NCBI GenBank assembly: GCA_023229645.1
Contig: JALNYU010000013.1
Location: 61,385-125,384, forward strand
Source: Nevskia sp.
GTDB taxonomy: Bacteria > Pseudomonadota > Gammaproteobacteria > Nevskiales > Nevskiaceae
DNA length: 64,000 nt
Reading direction: 5' to 3'
Under the pieces are notes generated by a model. It worked only from the letters and a program-made list of their open reading frames with translations, was not told the DNA's origin and searched no databases. Position numbers and translations under genes: made by a program. Below, piece by piece: positions 44,379 through 52,715 of the stretch (its first letter is position 1; each line of letters starts with the position of its first letter).

Positions 44379-45467
44379 TCAGGGTTTGAGGCTAATGTCG
44401 AAACTTTTCGGCTGGCCGCCGCGGGTCACCGTCAACCTCAGCTGATTGTTCCGGCTCAGATCGCCCAGCAACTGCAGCGATTTCGCGGGATCGTTCAATT
44501 GTACGCCATTGATTGAAGTAACTATGTCGCCGGGACGTAGGCCAGCGGCGGAAAAAACAGAGCGGTCTTTACCCGGGTAAATGCGGTAACCGTTGACCCC
44601 TTCGCCAGAATTAACCGGCTGAATCCGGATGTAATCGGAGACTTTAGAGGGGTCGGACAACAACTGCGTGCGGATTTTCGATAACGCCGGCCCAGGATTC
44701 GCCGACGGGTTGTACGACTGCGGCACCGCTTCAGCACCGCCGGTGTCGTTGTAATTGTTGAAGTCGCCGCTGGGCACGCCGTATTGCTCCAGCTGCTGCT
44801 GAATTCCGCCATCTGGATCGGGGGCGCCCGCGTTAAAACCGTTGCTGGCCTTATCGCGTTCCAGGCGCAGCGTTTCTAGCTTGCCGCCGCGGGAAAGGAT
44901 GACGCGATCTGCAAAAATCGACTGCACGATGACGCCGTGGCTGAGATCGTCGCCGATGGAATACGGCTTTTCTTCGCCGCCCTGGGCGGCAATCAGCGCG
45001 CGTGAAAGTTTCGCGTCACGGTCGTTAGCAAGAATGCCGAGCAACGTAACACTGAGTTGCGTATCAGGCGCGTTATCGATGTCTTGGGCCACCGGTTCCT
45101 GCGCAACTGCTTGAAATGCACCAAAGAGTTCCGCGCTGGCGATAGCGTCCAGGTCAACCTGGGGCGCGGCCGCACGCGGCGGCGGCGGCGGCGGTTGCCA
45201 CGCGGCGCTCGCTGGAACCGGTACGAATAGCCAGACCAGTTTGGCTAGCAGGTGCGCGATGACAATAACCAGCAGCAGATTGGCCAGCCCAGGCAAACGC
45301 CCACCGTGACGGGCGAGAAGGGCTTGAGCCGCTTTCGGCAGCGCAGAGACGTTTGTTGAAGATATCGAGGCCATTCCCAGCATCATAGCTGGGCTTTGCA
45401 CCTCACGGAAACTTTCTTTGAGTAAAGAATCCGTCATATCGCGGGGGTTTGGCTGTGGAGATCTCAT
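44379..45467 (-). CDS. gspC: Type II secretion inner-membrane protein GspC
   Basis: A 362-residue bitopic protein: short cytoplasmic N-terminus, one membrane helix (LANLLLVIVIAHLLAKLVWLFV), a proline-rich stretch (QPPPPPPRAAAP), the homology region (LLGILANDRDAKLSRALIA, YSIGDDLSHGVIVQSIFADRVIL), and a C-terminal PDZ domain with AAGLRPGDIVTSINGVQLNDP. It links the platform to the secretin. The start is uncertain: 45467 gives the longest frame, ATG 45437 is equally plausible, and neither has a good ribosome site. It diverges from clpS. Confidence 0.92.
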   Translation of the reverse strand: MRSPQPNPRDMTDSLLKESFREVQSPAMMLGMASISSTNVSALPKAAQALLARHGGRLPGLANLLLVIVIAHLLAKLVWLFVPVPASAAWQPPPPPPRAAAPQVDLDAIASAELFGAFQAVAQEPVAQDIDNAPDTQLSVTLLGILANDRDAKLSRALIAAQGGEEKPYSIGDDLSHGVIVQSIFADRVILSRGGKLETLRLERDKASNGFNAGAPDPDGGIQQQLEQYGVPSGDFNNYNDTGGAEAVPQSYNPSANPGPALSKIRTQLLSDPSKVSDYIRIQPVNSGEGVNGYRIYPGKDRSVFSAAGLRPGDIVTSINGVQLNDPAKSLQLLGDLSRNNQLRLTVTRGGQPKSFDISLKP

Positions 45468-45515
45468 TTATCGACCGCTGATCGGAACGAACGTGCCATA
45501 TAACGGTTCCATGTA

Positions 45516-45533
45516 TAAGTTTTGTACTGCTAA
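45516..45533. promoter_or_regulatory. Motif TAAGTTTTGTACTGCTAA upstream of clpS
   Basis: It lies 100 nt before the clpS start. A near-identical copy with a 2-nt insertion (TAAGTTTTGCGTACTGCTAA, 48314-48333) lies about 90 nt before clpA. The matching distance suggests a shared promoter or regulator site; the protein that would bind is unknown. Confidence 0.5.
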
Positions 45534-45632
45534 GCCCAGCAGGTGATCGGAAACAATGAATAATGGCAGCTCGTGCGCGGGTTCTTCCGCGCTCAAATTT
45601 CTAGCAGACGGTAATTCGTTACACTGACACCC

Positions 45633-45971
45633 ATGACGGACCATGACCCCCCTTCTCGTCGTTCCGAGCACGACTCGGGCAACGGCCTCATTCTTGAGGA
45701 AGCCAAGCCGCAACTGCAGCAGCCACCGCTGTACAAAGTCGTGATGATTAACGACGACTTCACGCCGATGGAATTTGTGGTGCAGGTGCTGCAGGTGTTC
45801 TTTCATCATTCGCGTGAACAGGCTGTGCAGATCATGCTGCAAGTGCATCAGGCCGGCCGCGGTGTTGCTGGAATTTTCTCCGCAGAAATTGCGGAAACCA
45901 AAGTTGCCCAGGTCAACGCGTACGCGCGGAAAAGCCACCATCCCTTACTAACGGTGATGGAAAAAACCTAA
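45633..45971 (+). CDS. clpS: ATP-dependent Clp protease adaptor ClpS
   Basis: A 112-residue adaptor with a flexible N-terminal tail (about 1-35) and the conserved core PPLYKVVMINDDFTPMEFVVQVLQ, HHSREQAVQIMLQVHQAGRGVAGIFSAEIAETK. The N-degron pocket residues (Asn-Asp-Asp, Met, His) are all visible. ClpS delivers proteins with N-terminal Leu, Phe, Tyr or Trp to ClpAP. clpA usually follows at once; here two minus-strand genes lie between them. bpt and aat, which make such N-degrons, are about 5.2-7.1 kb downstream. Confidence 0.96.
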   Translation: MTDHDPPSRRSEHDSGNGLILEEAKPQLQQPPLYKVVMINDDFTPMEFVVQVLQVFFHHSREQAVQIMLQVHQAGRGVAGIFSAEIAETKVAQVNAYARKSHHPLLTVMEKT

Positions 45972-46004
45972 AGCGTGTACCGGGCGTAAAGCCCGATACA
46001 CGCT
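45972..46004. terminator. Bidirectional hairpin between clpS and the converging secreted-protein gene
   Basis: Arms AGCGTGTACCGGGC and GCCCGATACACGCT form a 14-position stem with one mismatch around GTAAA, starting directly after the clpS stop. On the minus strand it is followed by TTTAGGTTTTTT, so it ends transcripts of the 46014-47045 gene and likely also of clpS. Confidence 0.8.
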
Positions 46005-46013
46005 AGCTGCACG

Positions 46014-47045
46014 TTACTTCGCTTGTGCATCCGCCTCTAAGCGCTGTGCCGCGTCCATCAACAACGGATTGTTGAAGGGACGTGCCTGGAAGGCGCTCAT
46101 TTCATGCACCGGCATCGAGTAGACGTTCCGCTGCACGGAGGTCATCGCATTCGGGATGCTCAGTGCTGATGTCAGCGTGATCGACGACATCGTGTACGGG
46201 CCTGCGGCGGCCATATCGTGGAAGATCAAGCCGTAGTAGGTCAGATCGATCCATTGCTTGCCGGGCTGCAAAACCGCCGCGTTCTGAGCCCATGCCATCG
46301 GCTGCGCACCGTCGGCACCTTTACCCGAGTCCATCGTTGCCGCCAAGTGATAACGGCCCGGAGCGATGACGTTAACCTCCGCGCTAACAACCATGTTGCC
46401 GTCGCGCATCTCATCCCGGTAACGGCCGGTTAGGCGGGCGCCTGGGTTCGAGTACAGGAAGCCACCGAGCGCGCCACGGAACTCACCTTGGCTCGTTTGT
46501 GCCTGCACGTGTACCGCGACGCTTTCAGCGTAGCCGGCCTGCGGCGCACGCGCCTTCGGCATCGTGAAGCTAGCGCTGTAGATGCCATCACCGGCGCGGC
46601 GGTCCGCGCCTTTGCCATTGTCGCGGTAGGTCACTTCGCCCATCAAGCCGCTGGTTTCACCGACGAGCTTGGCGGTGACGGTGAGGTTCTGCGATTTCTT
46701 CTCGAGCTTGCGCAGCAGATCGATCGGCTTTACCGCGGTGTCTTTAACGAGCTCGGCAAACAGTTGCACCTTTTCGCCCGGTTCATACGAGATTGCCGAA
46801 TTCCAGATCGATAGCATCGGGCCTTCGCCATTCGGGCCAGCCATAAACTGCTTGTTGATTTGACGCTTGTTGAGAATCGGGTCAACGCCATCGCGCAGCG
46901 CTTGTGATGAGCGCGGGTAGCGTGCTTGTTCGCGGTAAAGATCAGCCGCATCGAGGCCGAGCGGGCGAATTGCCGGTTCAGCGGCGGTAGCGGCGCTCGC
47001 GGCGAGGACCAAGGCGCTGCCGAGCAGGGTGTTCATAATTTTCAT
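46014..47045 (-). CDS. Secreted protein with Ig-like / choice-of-anchor X-like region
   Basis: A 343-residue protein. Start ATG 47045 follows AAGGAG with good spacing. It has a signal peptide ending SAATAA. The middle holds YRDNGKGADRRAGDGIYSASFTMP, a calcium-loop-like pattern (DxGxxxDxxxGDGxY) seen in choice-of-anchor X or DUF4785-type beta domains. Repetition of that style occurs around MDSGKGADG. Probably an extracellular or periplasmic beta-sandwich protein that could be exported by the nearby type II system. It lies 10 nt downstream of a secreted hydrolase gene. Confidence 0.65.
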   Translation of the reverse strand: MKIMNTLLGSALVLAASAATAAEPAIRPLGLDAADLYREQARYPRSSQALRDGVDPILNKRQINKQFMAGPNGEGPMLSIWNSAISYEPGEKVQLFAELVKDTAVKPIDLLRKLEKKSQNLTVTAKLVGETSGLMGEVTYRDNGKGADRRAGDGIYSASFTMPKARAPQAGYAESVAVHVQAQTSQGEFRGALGGFLYSNPGARLTGRYRDEMRDGNMVVSAEVNVIAPGRYHLAATMDSGKGADGAQPMAWAQNAAVLQPGKQWIDLTYYGLIFHDMAAAGPYTMSSITLTSALSIPNAMTSVQRNVYSMPVHEMSAFQARPFNNPLLMDAAQRLEADAQAK

Positions 47046-47055
47046 GGGCGGCTCC

Positions 47056-48066
47056 TTAGTACAGCGTCGAGACAAAACGACCAGTGGTCATTGAACTTTG
47101 CACCGTGGTGTTGGCCGCACAGGGCGCACCGCTGCAGGTCCAGATACCATCCGGAACTTGGCGACGCTGGTCAGAATCGCTGTCGTTACGTTCATCGTCG
47201 TGATTTTCGTGCGCGCCGTCGAGATTGCGGAAGCCCGATGTTTCTTGCTTGGCGTTATTGCGGCAAACGTTGCTATTGTCGTAGCTGGAGCCGGTCGAGC
47301 CGTTGCAGGCAAAGATCGAAGCGTATTGAACGACACCATCGTCCTCGCCTGATAGGCAAACGCTGGAGCCAAAGATCGCCTCGAAGCCGCCGGTCAAATA
47401 AACCAGCTTGGCCGGTGCATTGGCGAAGTTCTTCACCTGCACGTCTTCACCCGAGCGTAGCCAATACGTTGCGTCATCGCAGCTTTGAATGAACGACGCG
47501 ATTACATTGCAAACGCCATTCAGCTGGCCACAAACCGCGTCAGCGCCTTGCGAGCCGCGGTGGGTGCCGCCGGTGGTGATTGCCAGGCTGATGCGTGCAG
47601 AGGCGGTATCAAACGGCGCGCCGCCGAAGTTGAAGTTTGGATCGGTCGCGTCGTTGTTGCCGAGGATGAAGTCCATCACCGCGCCGCCCATGCTGTGTGC
47701 GACGACCCAGAATGTGCCGCCCTGGGCATAGGTCAAGGCGCAGCGATGGCCGCCGGCGTCAGCGGTGCCATTGGTCGCCGCGACGATTTCCCGGGCAACT
47801 TCGCCTGCAGCCTGTGCATCGTTATAGCGGCGGGTGCCGTTATAGCCGACGACGTAATACGGCGTCGCGAAGTTTTTGGTCGCGGTGCGGATGAAGTCAT
47901 TCGATCCGTTAACCCAATAATTGCGGGCCGAGGTGTAGTTGGTGTAGGTGTTGGTATCGGTTTGCTTGCCGTGAACGAAAATCAAGCACGGCGCAGCGTA
48001 CGCCGCTGTTGCCCCAAACAACAGACTTAAGAAAGTAAACAATCTAACCACGATCATTGATCGCAT
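47056..48066 (-). CDS. Secreted alpha/beta hydrolase (lipase/esterase-like)
   Basis: A 336-residue protein starting at ATG 48066 after GAGGGCC, with a signal peptide (MRSMIVVRLFTFLSLLFGATAAYAA). The mature protein begins PCLIFVHGKQTD, giving the HG oxyanion motif. The nucleophile elbow is AHSMGGAVMDFI, and TGGTHRGSQG follows as in PGAP1-like or triacylglycerol lipases. Candidate acid and His (SGEDDGVV, DGAHENHD) are in the C-terminal part. Eight or more cysteines suggest disulfides. It is likely a type II secretion substrate together with the next gene. Confidence 0.82.
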   Translation of the reverse strand: MRSMIVVRLFTFLSLLFGATAAYAAPCLIFVHGKQTDTNTYTNYTSARNYWVNGSNDFIRTATKNFATPYYVVGYNGTRRYNDAQAAGEVAREIVAATNGTADAGGHRCALTYAQGGTFWVVAHSMGGAVMDFILGNNDATDPNFNFGGAPFDTASARISLAITTGGTHRGSQGADAVCGQLNGVCNVIASFIQSCDDATYWLRSGEDVQVKNFANAPAKLVYLTGGFEAIFGSSVCLSGEDDGVVQYASIFACNGSTGSSYDNSNVCRNNAKQETSGFRNLDGAHENHDDERNDSDSDQRRQVPDGIWTCSGAPCAANTTVQSSMTTGRFVSTLY

Positions 48067-48423
48067 AAGGCCCTCTTCGAATAGTAGTAAAGCGCGCATA
48101 CCGATCCGCGCGCGAAATTAAACAACGGTTTTTTGACGCTGGTATAACGGCAGGCCTCCTAGCCGCGCCGTAAAGTCTGCTTTTTTACGCTGTTTGCGGC
48201 GGGCTGTGAATCACCTTACAGGTGCCATACGTTCGCGTATGACGCATATCAACCGCAATCCCACCGCTGCGCTGCTTGCGGCTGCCGTCCATCCCTAGTG
48301 GCTCGGGATGGTGTAAGTTTTGCGTACTGCTAAATTGCGAAATTGGTGATGTGGTGGGTACTGGAAAACCGATTGGTTTGGCCCCAGGATAGGTTAGCTA
48401 TCAACTTCAGTCAGGAATCGATC
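48067..48423. other. Intergenic region upstream of clpA
   Basis: About 360 nt with the clpA promoter side and the start of the divergent hydrolase transcript. It contains a hairpin CCATCCC / GGGATGG (48289-48311) followed directly by the clpS-shared motif at 48314-48333. No gene was seen. Confidence 0.55.
48314..48333. promoter_or_regulatory. Motif TAAGTTTTGCGTACTGCTAA upstream of clpA
   Basis: Second copy of the motif found upstream of clpS (45516-45533), differing by an inserted CG in its centre and lying about 90 nt before the clpA start. It may mark a shared promoter, operator or duplicated upstream region. Confidence 0.5.
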
Positions 48424-50709
48424 ATGCTCAGCGACGAACTGCAAAAAGCCCTAGATGCCGCCTTCCTTGCGGCCCGCAGTGATGGACACGAGTTGTTGAC
48501 GGTCGAGCATCTCTTGCTGGCGCTGTTGTCGGACTCCAACGTCAGCGAAGTGTTGACCGCCAGCGGCGGCGATCTCGATAAACTCGAGACCGGTCTGCGT
48601 GATTACATCGCCCAGAATATTCACGCCAATAAAGATGCTGCAGGCAATCAGGAAGTACAGCCAACGCTGTCATTCCAGCGGGTTCTGCAGCGCGCGATTT
48701 ATCACGTGCAGGCCTCGGGCAAGAAGCGCGTTAGCACCTTGAACGTGCTGGTTGCGCTGTTTGCCGAAAAAGATACGCACGCCGTATTTCTGCTGAACGA
48801 GCAGGGCGTAACGCGTTTGGATGTCGTTAACTACATCTCGCACGGCATCGCGAAGAACAATCAGCAAGCAGCGCCGGAAAGCGCTGCGGAAGCCGAAGAC
48901 AAAGACGAATCCGGCAAGCCCGGCGGCAAGAGCGCGCTTGAGCAATACGCGGTGAATTTGAATCAGCGCGCGCTGCGCGGGCAGATCGACCCCTTGATCG
49001 GCCGCGCCGCAGAGATGGAGCGTGTCATGCAGACACTTTGCCGTCGGCGTAAGAACAATCCGTTGCTGGTCGGCGAAGCCGGCGTCGGCAAGACGGCGAT
49101 CGCTGAAGGTTTGGCGTGGCTGATCACCGAAGGCAGAGTGCCCGAGTTGTTGAAAGACGGCATCGTGTTCAGCCTTGATCTCGGCAGCTTGATCGCCGGA
49201 ACGAAATATCGCGGTGACTTCGAGAAGCGCTTTAAGAACGTCATCACCGAGCTGTCGCGGACGCCGGGTGCGATTCTGTTCATCGACGAAATTCACATGA
49301 TCATCGGTGCCGGCGCTGCCAGCGGCGGCGTCATGGACGCCAGCAACCTGCTGAAGCCAATGCTGGCTTCGGGCGAGCTGCGCTGCCTCGGCAGCACCAC
49401 CTATCAGGAATATCGCGGCATCTTCGAAAAAGATCGCGCGCTGTCGCGTCGCTTCCAGAAGATCGATGTGCCGGAACCGAGCGTGCAGGAAACGGTGCAA
49501 ATCCTCGAAGGTTTGCGCGCCCGCTTCGAAGAGCATCACCAGGTTCATTTCACCAGCGGCGCGCTGCGCTCGGCGGTTGAGCTTTCGGCTAAGCACATCA
49601 CCGACCGGCATTTGCCGGACAAGGCGATCGACGTGATCGACGAAGCTGCCGCGCGGCTCCGGCTGTTGCCGGAAGCTAAGCGCCGGAAGACGGTGCAAGT
49701 GCGCGATATCGAAGAAACGGTGGCAAAGATTGCGCGTATCCCACCGAAGAGCGTGTCCAGCAACGACAAAGACCGTTTGGCCAGCTTGGAACGCGATTTG
49801 AAGCTGGTCATTTTTGGTCAGGACGCCGCGGTCGAAACGCTGGCTTCATGCATCAAACTGGCGCGTTCCGGGTTGGGTAATCCGGACAAGCCGATCGGCA
49901 ACTTCCTGCTCGCCGGTCCGACCGGTGTTGGTAAGACTGAAGTAACCCGTCAGCTCGCCAGTCAGCTCGGCATCGAACTGATTCGCTTTGATATGTCGGA
50001 ATACATGGAGCGGCATACGGTGTCCCGCTTGATCGGTGCGCCGCCCGGCTATGTTGGGTTCGATCAGGGCGGCTTGCTGACCGAGGCGGTGATCAAGCAT
50101 CCGCACGCGGTGGTGCTGCTCGATGAAGTCGAGAAGGCGCATCCGGATGTCTTTAACCTGCTACTGCAGGTTATGGATCACGGTACGCTGACCGATAACA
50201 ACGGCCGTGCGGCGGATTTCCGCAATGTCATTCTGGTCATGACGACGAACGCTGGCGCCGAGGAATCGTCACGGCGCGGCATCGGCTTCACCGAGCAGAA
50301 TCACAGCACCGACGCGATGGAAGTGATCCGGCGCAGTTTCTCGCCGGAATTCCGCAACCGTCTCGACGCGATCATCCCGTTTGCACCGCTGGGTCGTGCG
50401 GAAATCGCACGCGTTGTCGATAAATTCCTGATCCAGCTCGAAGAGCAACTGGCAGCGAAGCACGTGGTGCTCGATGTCGAACAGGAAGCACGCGATTGGC
50501 TCGCCGAGCATGGCTACGATGTCAAGATGGGCGCACGTCCGATGTCGCGGACGATCCTCGAAAACATCAAGCGGCCGTTGGCGGAGGAATTGCTGTTCGG
50601 CAAGCTTGTCCACGGTGGTCGTGTCAACGTGATCGTCACCGACGACAACAAGATCGGCTTCGAGATCGAAGCACGGGAAAAAACGGCCGCTGCCGCCGAA
50701 CCCGCGTAA
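48424..50709 (+). CDS. clpA: ATP-dependent Clp protease ATP-binding subunit ClpA
   Basis: A 761-residue AAA+ unfoldase starting at ATG 48424 (MLSDELQKALDAAFLAARSDG) after AGGAATCG; the longer frame from 48343 is ignored. The order is a ClpS-binding N-domain, first ATPase with Walker A GEAGVGKTA (about 217) and ILFIDEIH, second ATPase with Walker A GPTGVGKTE (about 498), VVLLDEVEKAHPD, and the ClpP-contact region with an IGF-type loop sequence (RRGIGFTEQ). It unfolds substrates for ClpP. Confidence 0.97.
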   Translation: MLSDELQKALDAAFLAARSDGHELLTVEHLLLALLSDSNVSEVLTASGGDLDKLETGLRDYIAQNIHANKDAAGNQEVQPTLSFQRVLQRAIYHVQASGKKRVSTLNVLVALFAEKDTHAVFLLNEQGVTRLDVVNYISHGIAKNNQQAAPESAAEAEDKDESGKPGGKSALEQYAVNLNQRALRGQIDPLIGRAAEMERVMQTLCRRRKNNPLLVGEAGVGKTAIAEGLAWLITEGRVPELLKDGIVFSLDLGSLIAGTKYRGDFEKRFKNVITELSRTPGAILFIDEIHMIIGAGAASGGVMDASNLLKPMLASGELRCLGSTTYQEYRGIFEKDRALSRRFQKIDVPEPSVQETVQILEGLRARFEEHHQVHFTSGALRSAVELSAKHITDRHLPDKAIDVIDEAAARLRLLPEAKRRKTVQVRDIEETVAKIARIPPKSVSSNDKDRLASLERDLKLVIFGQDAAVETLASCIKLARSGLGNPDKPIGNFLLAGPTGVGKTEVTRQLASQLGIELIRFDMSEYMERHTVSRLIGAPPGYVGFDQGGLLTEAVIKHPHAVVLLDEVEKAHPDVFNLLLQVMDHGTLTDNNGRAADFRNVILVMTTNAGAEESSRRGIGFTEQNHSTDAMEVIRRSFSPEFRNRLDAIIPFAPLGRAEIARVVDKFLIQLEEQLAAKHVVLDVEQEARDWLAEHGYDVKMGARPMSRTILENIKRPLAEELLFGKLVHGGRVNVIVTDDNKIGFEIEAREKTAAAAEPA

Positions 50710-50724
50710 CGGTAACGCAAGCAA

Positions 50725-50757
50725 ACAAAAAAGCCCGCTTTATGCGGGCTTTTTTAC
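50725..50757 (+). terminator. Terminator after clpA
   Basis: AAAAAAGCCCGC, loop TTTAT, GCGGGCTTTTTT: a perfect stem with T-run on the plus strand, about 16 nt after the clpA stop. The A-run on its left makes it usable from the minus strand as well. Confidence 0.92.
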
Positions 50758-50877
50758 GCCGGTAAGGCGTTTAATGTTGATCGGTAACAAATATGCGCTC
50801 AAAAGTCGACGCGGCAGCAGCGCGCAACACAGCGCGACGAGCACTCAAAACAATCGAAATAATCGGCTATAGGCCGC

Positions 50878-50904
50878 AAAAAACCCTACCGACTGAGATC
50901 GGTA
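50878..50904 (-). terminator. Terminator after infA
   Basis: On the minus strand TACCGA, loop TCTCAG, TCGGTA (50887-50904) is followed by GGG and TTTTTT (50878-50883), about 20 nt after the infA stop. Confidence 0.75.
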
Positions 50905-50923
50905 AAATTCCAGCCACGCCCAA

Positions 50924-51142
50924 CTACTTGTCGCGGAAGGTAATGCGGCCTTTGGTCAAATCGTACGGCGTGAGCTGCACGGTGACTTTATCGCCCGTTA
51001 GGATGCGGATGTAGTTTTTCCGCATGCGCCCTGAAATATGCGCGGTGACGATATGGCCGTTTTCGAGTTTGACGCGGAACGTCGTATTCGGCAGGGTCTC
51101 GGCGACGATGCCGGGCATTTCGATGTGATCTTCTTTTGCCAT
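50924..51142 (-). CDS. infA: Translation initiation factor IF-1
   Basis: A 72-residue OB-fold protein, [20 protein letters not shown] with [29 protein letters not shown], the standard length and sequence pattern of IF-1. It binds the ribosomal A site during initiation. It is the last gene of a minus-strand run (DUF482, aat, bpt, infA), 12 nt after bpt, matching the common aat-bpt-infA order beside clpA. Confidence 0.98.
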   Translation of the reverse strand: MAKEDHIEMPGIVAETLPNTTFRVKLENGHIVTAHISGRMRKNYIRILTGDKVTVQLTPYDLTKGRITFRDK

Positions 51143-51154
51143 GAGGGCTTTGGT

Positions 51155-51907
51155 TTACGCGGGAGCGGCATTATCCGGTAAGGCGCCGTCAGCCGCAATG
51201 CAATCAAGTGGACGCCAACCGCCGGGCTGCAGGATTTCCAAGGGCTTGAAGGTTTTCTTGTAGTCCATTTTTTCGCTGCCGGAAACCCAGTAGCCGAGGT
51301 AGACATACGGTAGATGCTCGGCAACAGCGACTTCGAGCTGAGTCAAAATCGCAAACGTACCAAGGCCGCGGTCGAGTTCGTCCGGATCGTAAAAAGTATA
51401 AACAGCCGACAGCCCACGGACGATGCGATCCACCACCGCGACGGCGACTAGCTTTTGGCCCGCGCGAAATTCCCAGAATTCGGTTTTGCCCCAGCTGCAA
51501 TTAAGGAATTCTTGGAACGCATCGGCGTCGTCGGGATCCATGCCGCCGCCGGGATGGCGCGCACTAAGATAGCGACGATAGAGTTGGTAATGTTCGCTAG
51601 TTAAATGAAACTGGATGCGCAGCTCAAGGTCGCTGTTGCGTTTTTGACAGCGACGATGGGCACGACTGGAAACAAATTTTCCAGCAACGATGCGTACCGA
51701 TTGGCAGGCTCGGCAGTTTTGGCACATCGGCCGGTACGCGTAGTCGCCACTGCGGCGAAAGCCTTGGTCGAGCAAAGCGCCGTATAGCGCTGGTTCCAGC
51801 GGAAAGGCTGGATCTACAAAGGCGCTTCTGGCGTGCCGTTCAGGCAGATAGCCGCAGGTATGGGCGCTACCCATCAGAAGTCGCAGGCTTTGCATGCTCA
51901 TCGTCAT
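51155..51907 (-). CDS. bpt: Aspartate/glutamate leucyltransferase (arginyltransferase family)
   Basis: A 250-residue protein with the N-terminal cysteine region YRPMCQNCRACQSVRI, the KFVSSRAHRRCQKRN segment and the C-terminal GYWVSGSEKMDYKKTFKPLE typical of bacterial Bpt (Ate family). It transfers Leu from leucyl-tRNA to proteins that begin with Asp or Glu, turning them into N-degrons recognised by ClpS. Located between aat and infA on the minus strand, which supports the N-end-rule role. Confidence 0.93.
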   Translation of the reverse strand: MTMSMQSLRLLMGSAHTCGYLPERHARSAFVDPAFPLEPALYGALLDQGFRRSGDYAYRPMCQNCRACQSVRIVAGKFVSSRAHRRCQKRNSDLELRIQFHLTSEHYQLYRRYLSARHPGGGMDPDDADAFQEFLNCSWGKTEFWEFRAGQKLVAVAVVDRIVRGLSAVYTFYDPDELDRGLGTFAILTQLEVAVAEHLPYVYLGYWVSGSEKMDYKKTFKPLEILQPGGWRPLDCIAADGALPDNAAPA

Positions 51908-51938
51908 GGTTTAGCTCATGCAAGAAGAGTGCGCGGGC

Positions 51939-52715
51939 TTAGGTCGCCGTTACGTCGCTATTGGCGCTGAAGAGCTCGGGCAGGTGGTCGAATGTGCTGG
52001 GTATTTCAACGGTGTAGCGCCATCTTCCGTCGCGCCCTGGATAAAGCAGGGCATGACGCAGCCGGGTCAAGAATTTTTCGCGCGGGATTTCGGTGGCGCC
52101 GAGGCTTTGCAGGTGCTGAGATGCAATTTGGCAATCGAGCAATTCGAAGTCCCAGGCCTGCAGTTGGCGGCAAAGCCAATACAGCGCGAGTTTGGAGCCA
52201 TCGGTTTCAGTGCTGAACATCGATTCGCCAAAAAATGCACGGCCGAGTGCAACGCCATAAAGCCCGCCGATTAATCGCCCGTGGTGCCAGATTTCTGCCG
52301 AATGCGCATAGCCTTGTTCGTGCAATTCCAAGTACGCGCGTTTCATGTCTGGGCCCAGCCAAGTGCCGTGGCTGCCACGCCGCGATGCGGTACACGCTTC
52401 CAGTACTTCCGGAAACGCGTGGTCTAAAGTTGCGGTGTAGTCGTATTTCCGGATCCGCTTACCTAGCGAATGCGAAACGTGAAATTCGGTGGGATCCAAT
52501 ACCGCGCGCGGGTCCGGGCACCACCAGAGAATAGGCTCGTTCGGGTTGTACCACGGAAAGATGCCGCTGCTATACGCACGCAATAAACGGCTGACTGAGA
52601 GATCGCCACCGATCGCAAGCAAGCCATTCGGATCGCGCATCGCCTTGTACGGCGGCGGAAACGGTTGGCTCGGATCACGTGGATCGAGCCAATGCAGACG
52701 GACCGGGTTATCCAT
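51939..52715 (-). CDS. aat: Leucyl/phenylalanyl-tRNA-protein transferase
   Basis: A 258-residue protein starting at ATG 52715 (MDNPVRLHWLDPRDPSQPFP). Marks are PNGLLAIGGDLS, GIFPWYNPNEPILWWCPDPRAVL, GYAHSAEIWHHGRLIGGLYGVALG and FFGESMFS. It adds Leu or Phe to N-terminal Lys or Arg of proteins, making N-degrons for ClpS/ClpAP. Its start overlaps the end of the DUF482 gene by 8 nt, so they are coupled. The longer frame to 52811 is within that gene and is ignored. Confidence 0.96.
   Translation of the reverse strand: MDNPVRLHWLDPRDPSQPFPPPYKAMRDPNGLLAIGGDLSVSRLLRAYSSGIFPWYNPNEPILWWCPDPRAVLDPTEFHVSHSLGKRIRKYDYTATLDHAFPEVLEACTASRRGSHGTWLGPDMKRAYLELHEQGYAHSAEIWHHGRLIGGLYGVALGRAFFGESMFSTETDGSKLALYWLCRQLQAWDFELLDCQIASQHLQSLGATEIPREKFLTRLRHALLYPGRDGRWRYTVEIPSTFDHLPELFSANSDVTAT

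Noticed and set aside
48670..49698. Long minus-strand reading frame inside clpA
   Set aside because: Antisense to the ClpA ATPase domain; the composition is that of a shadow frame.
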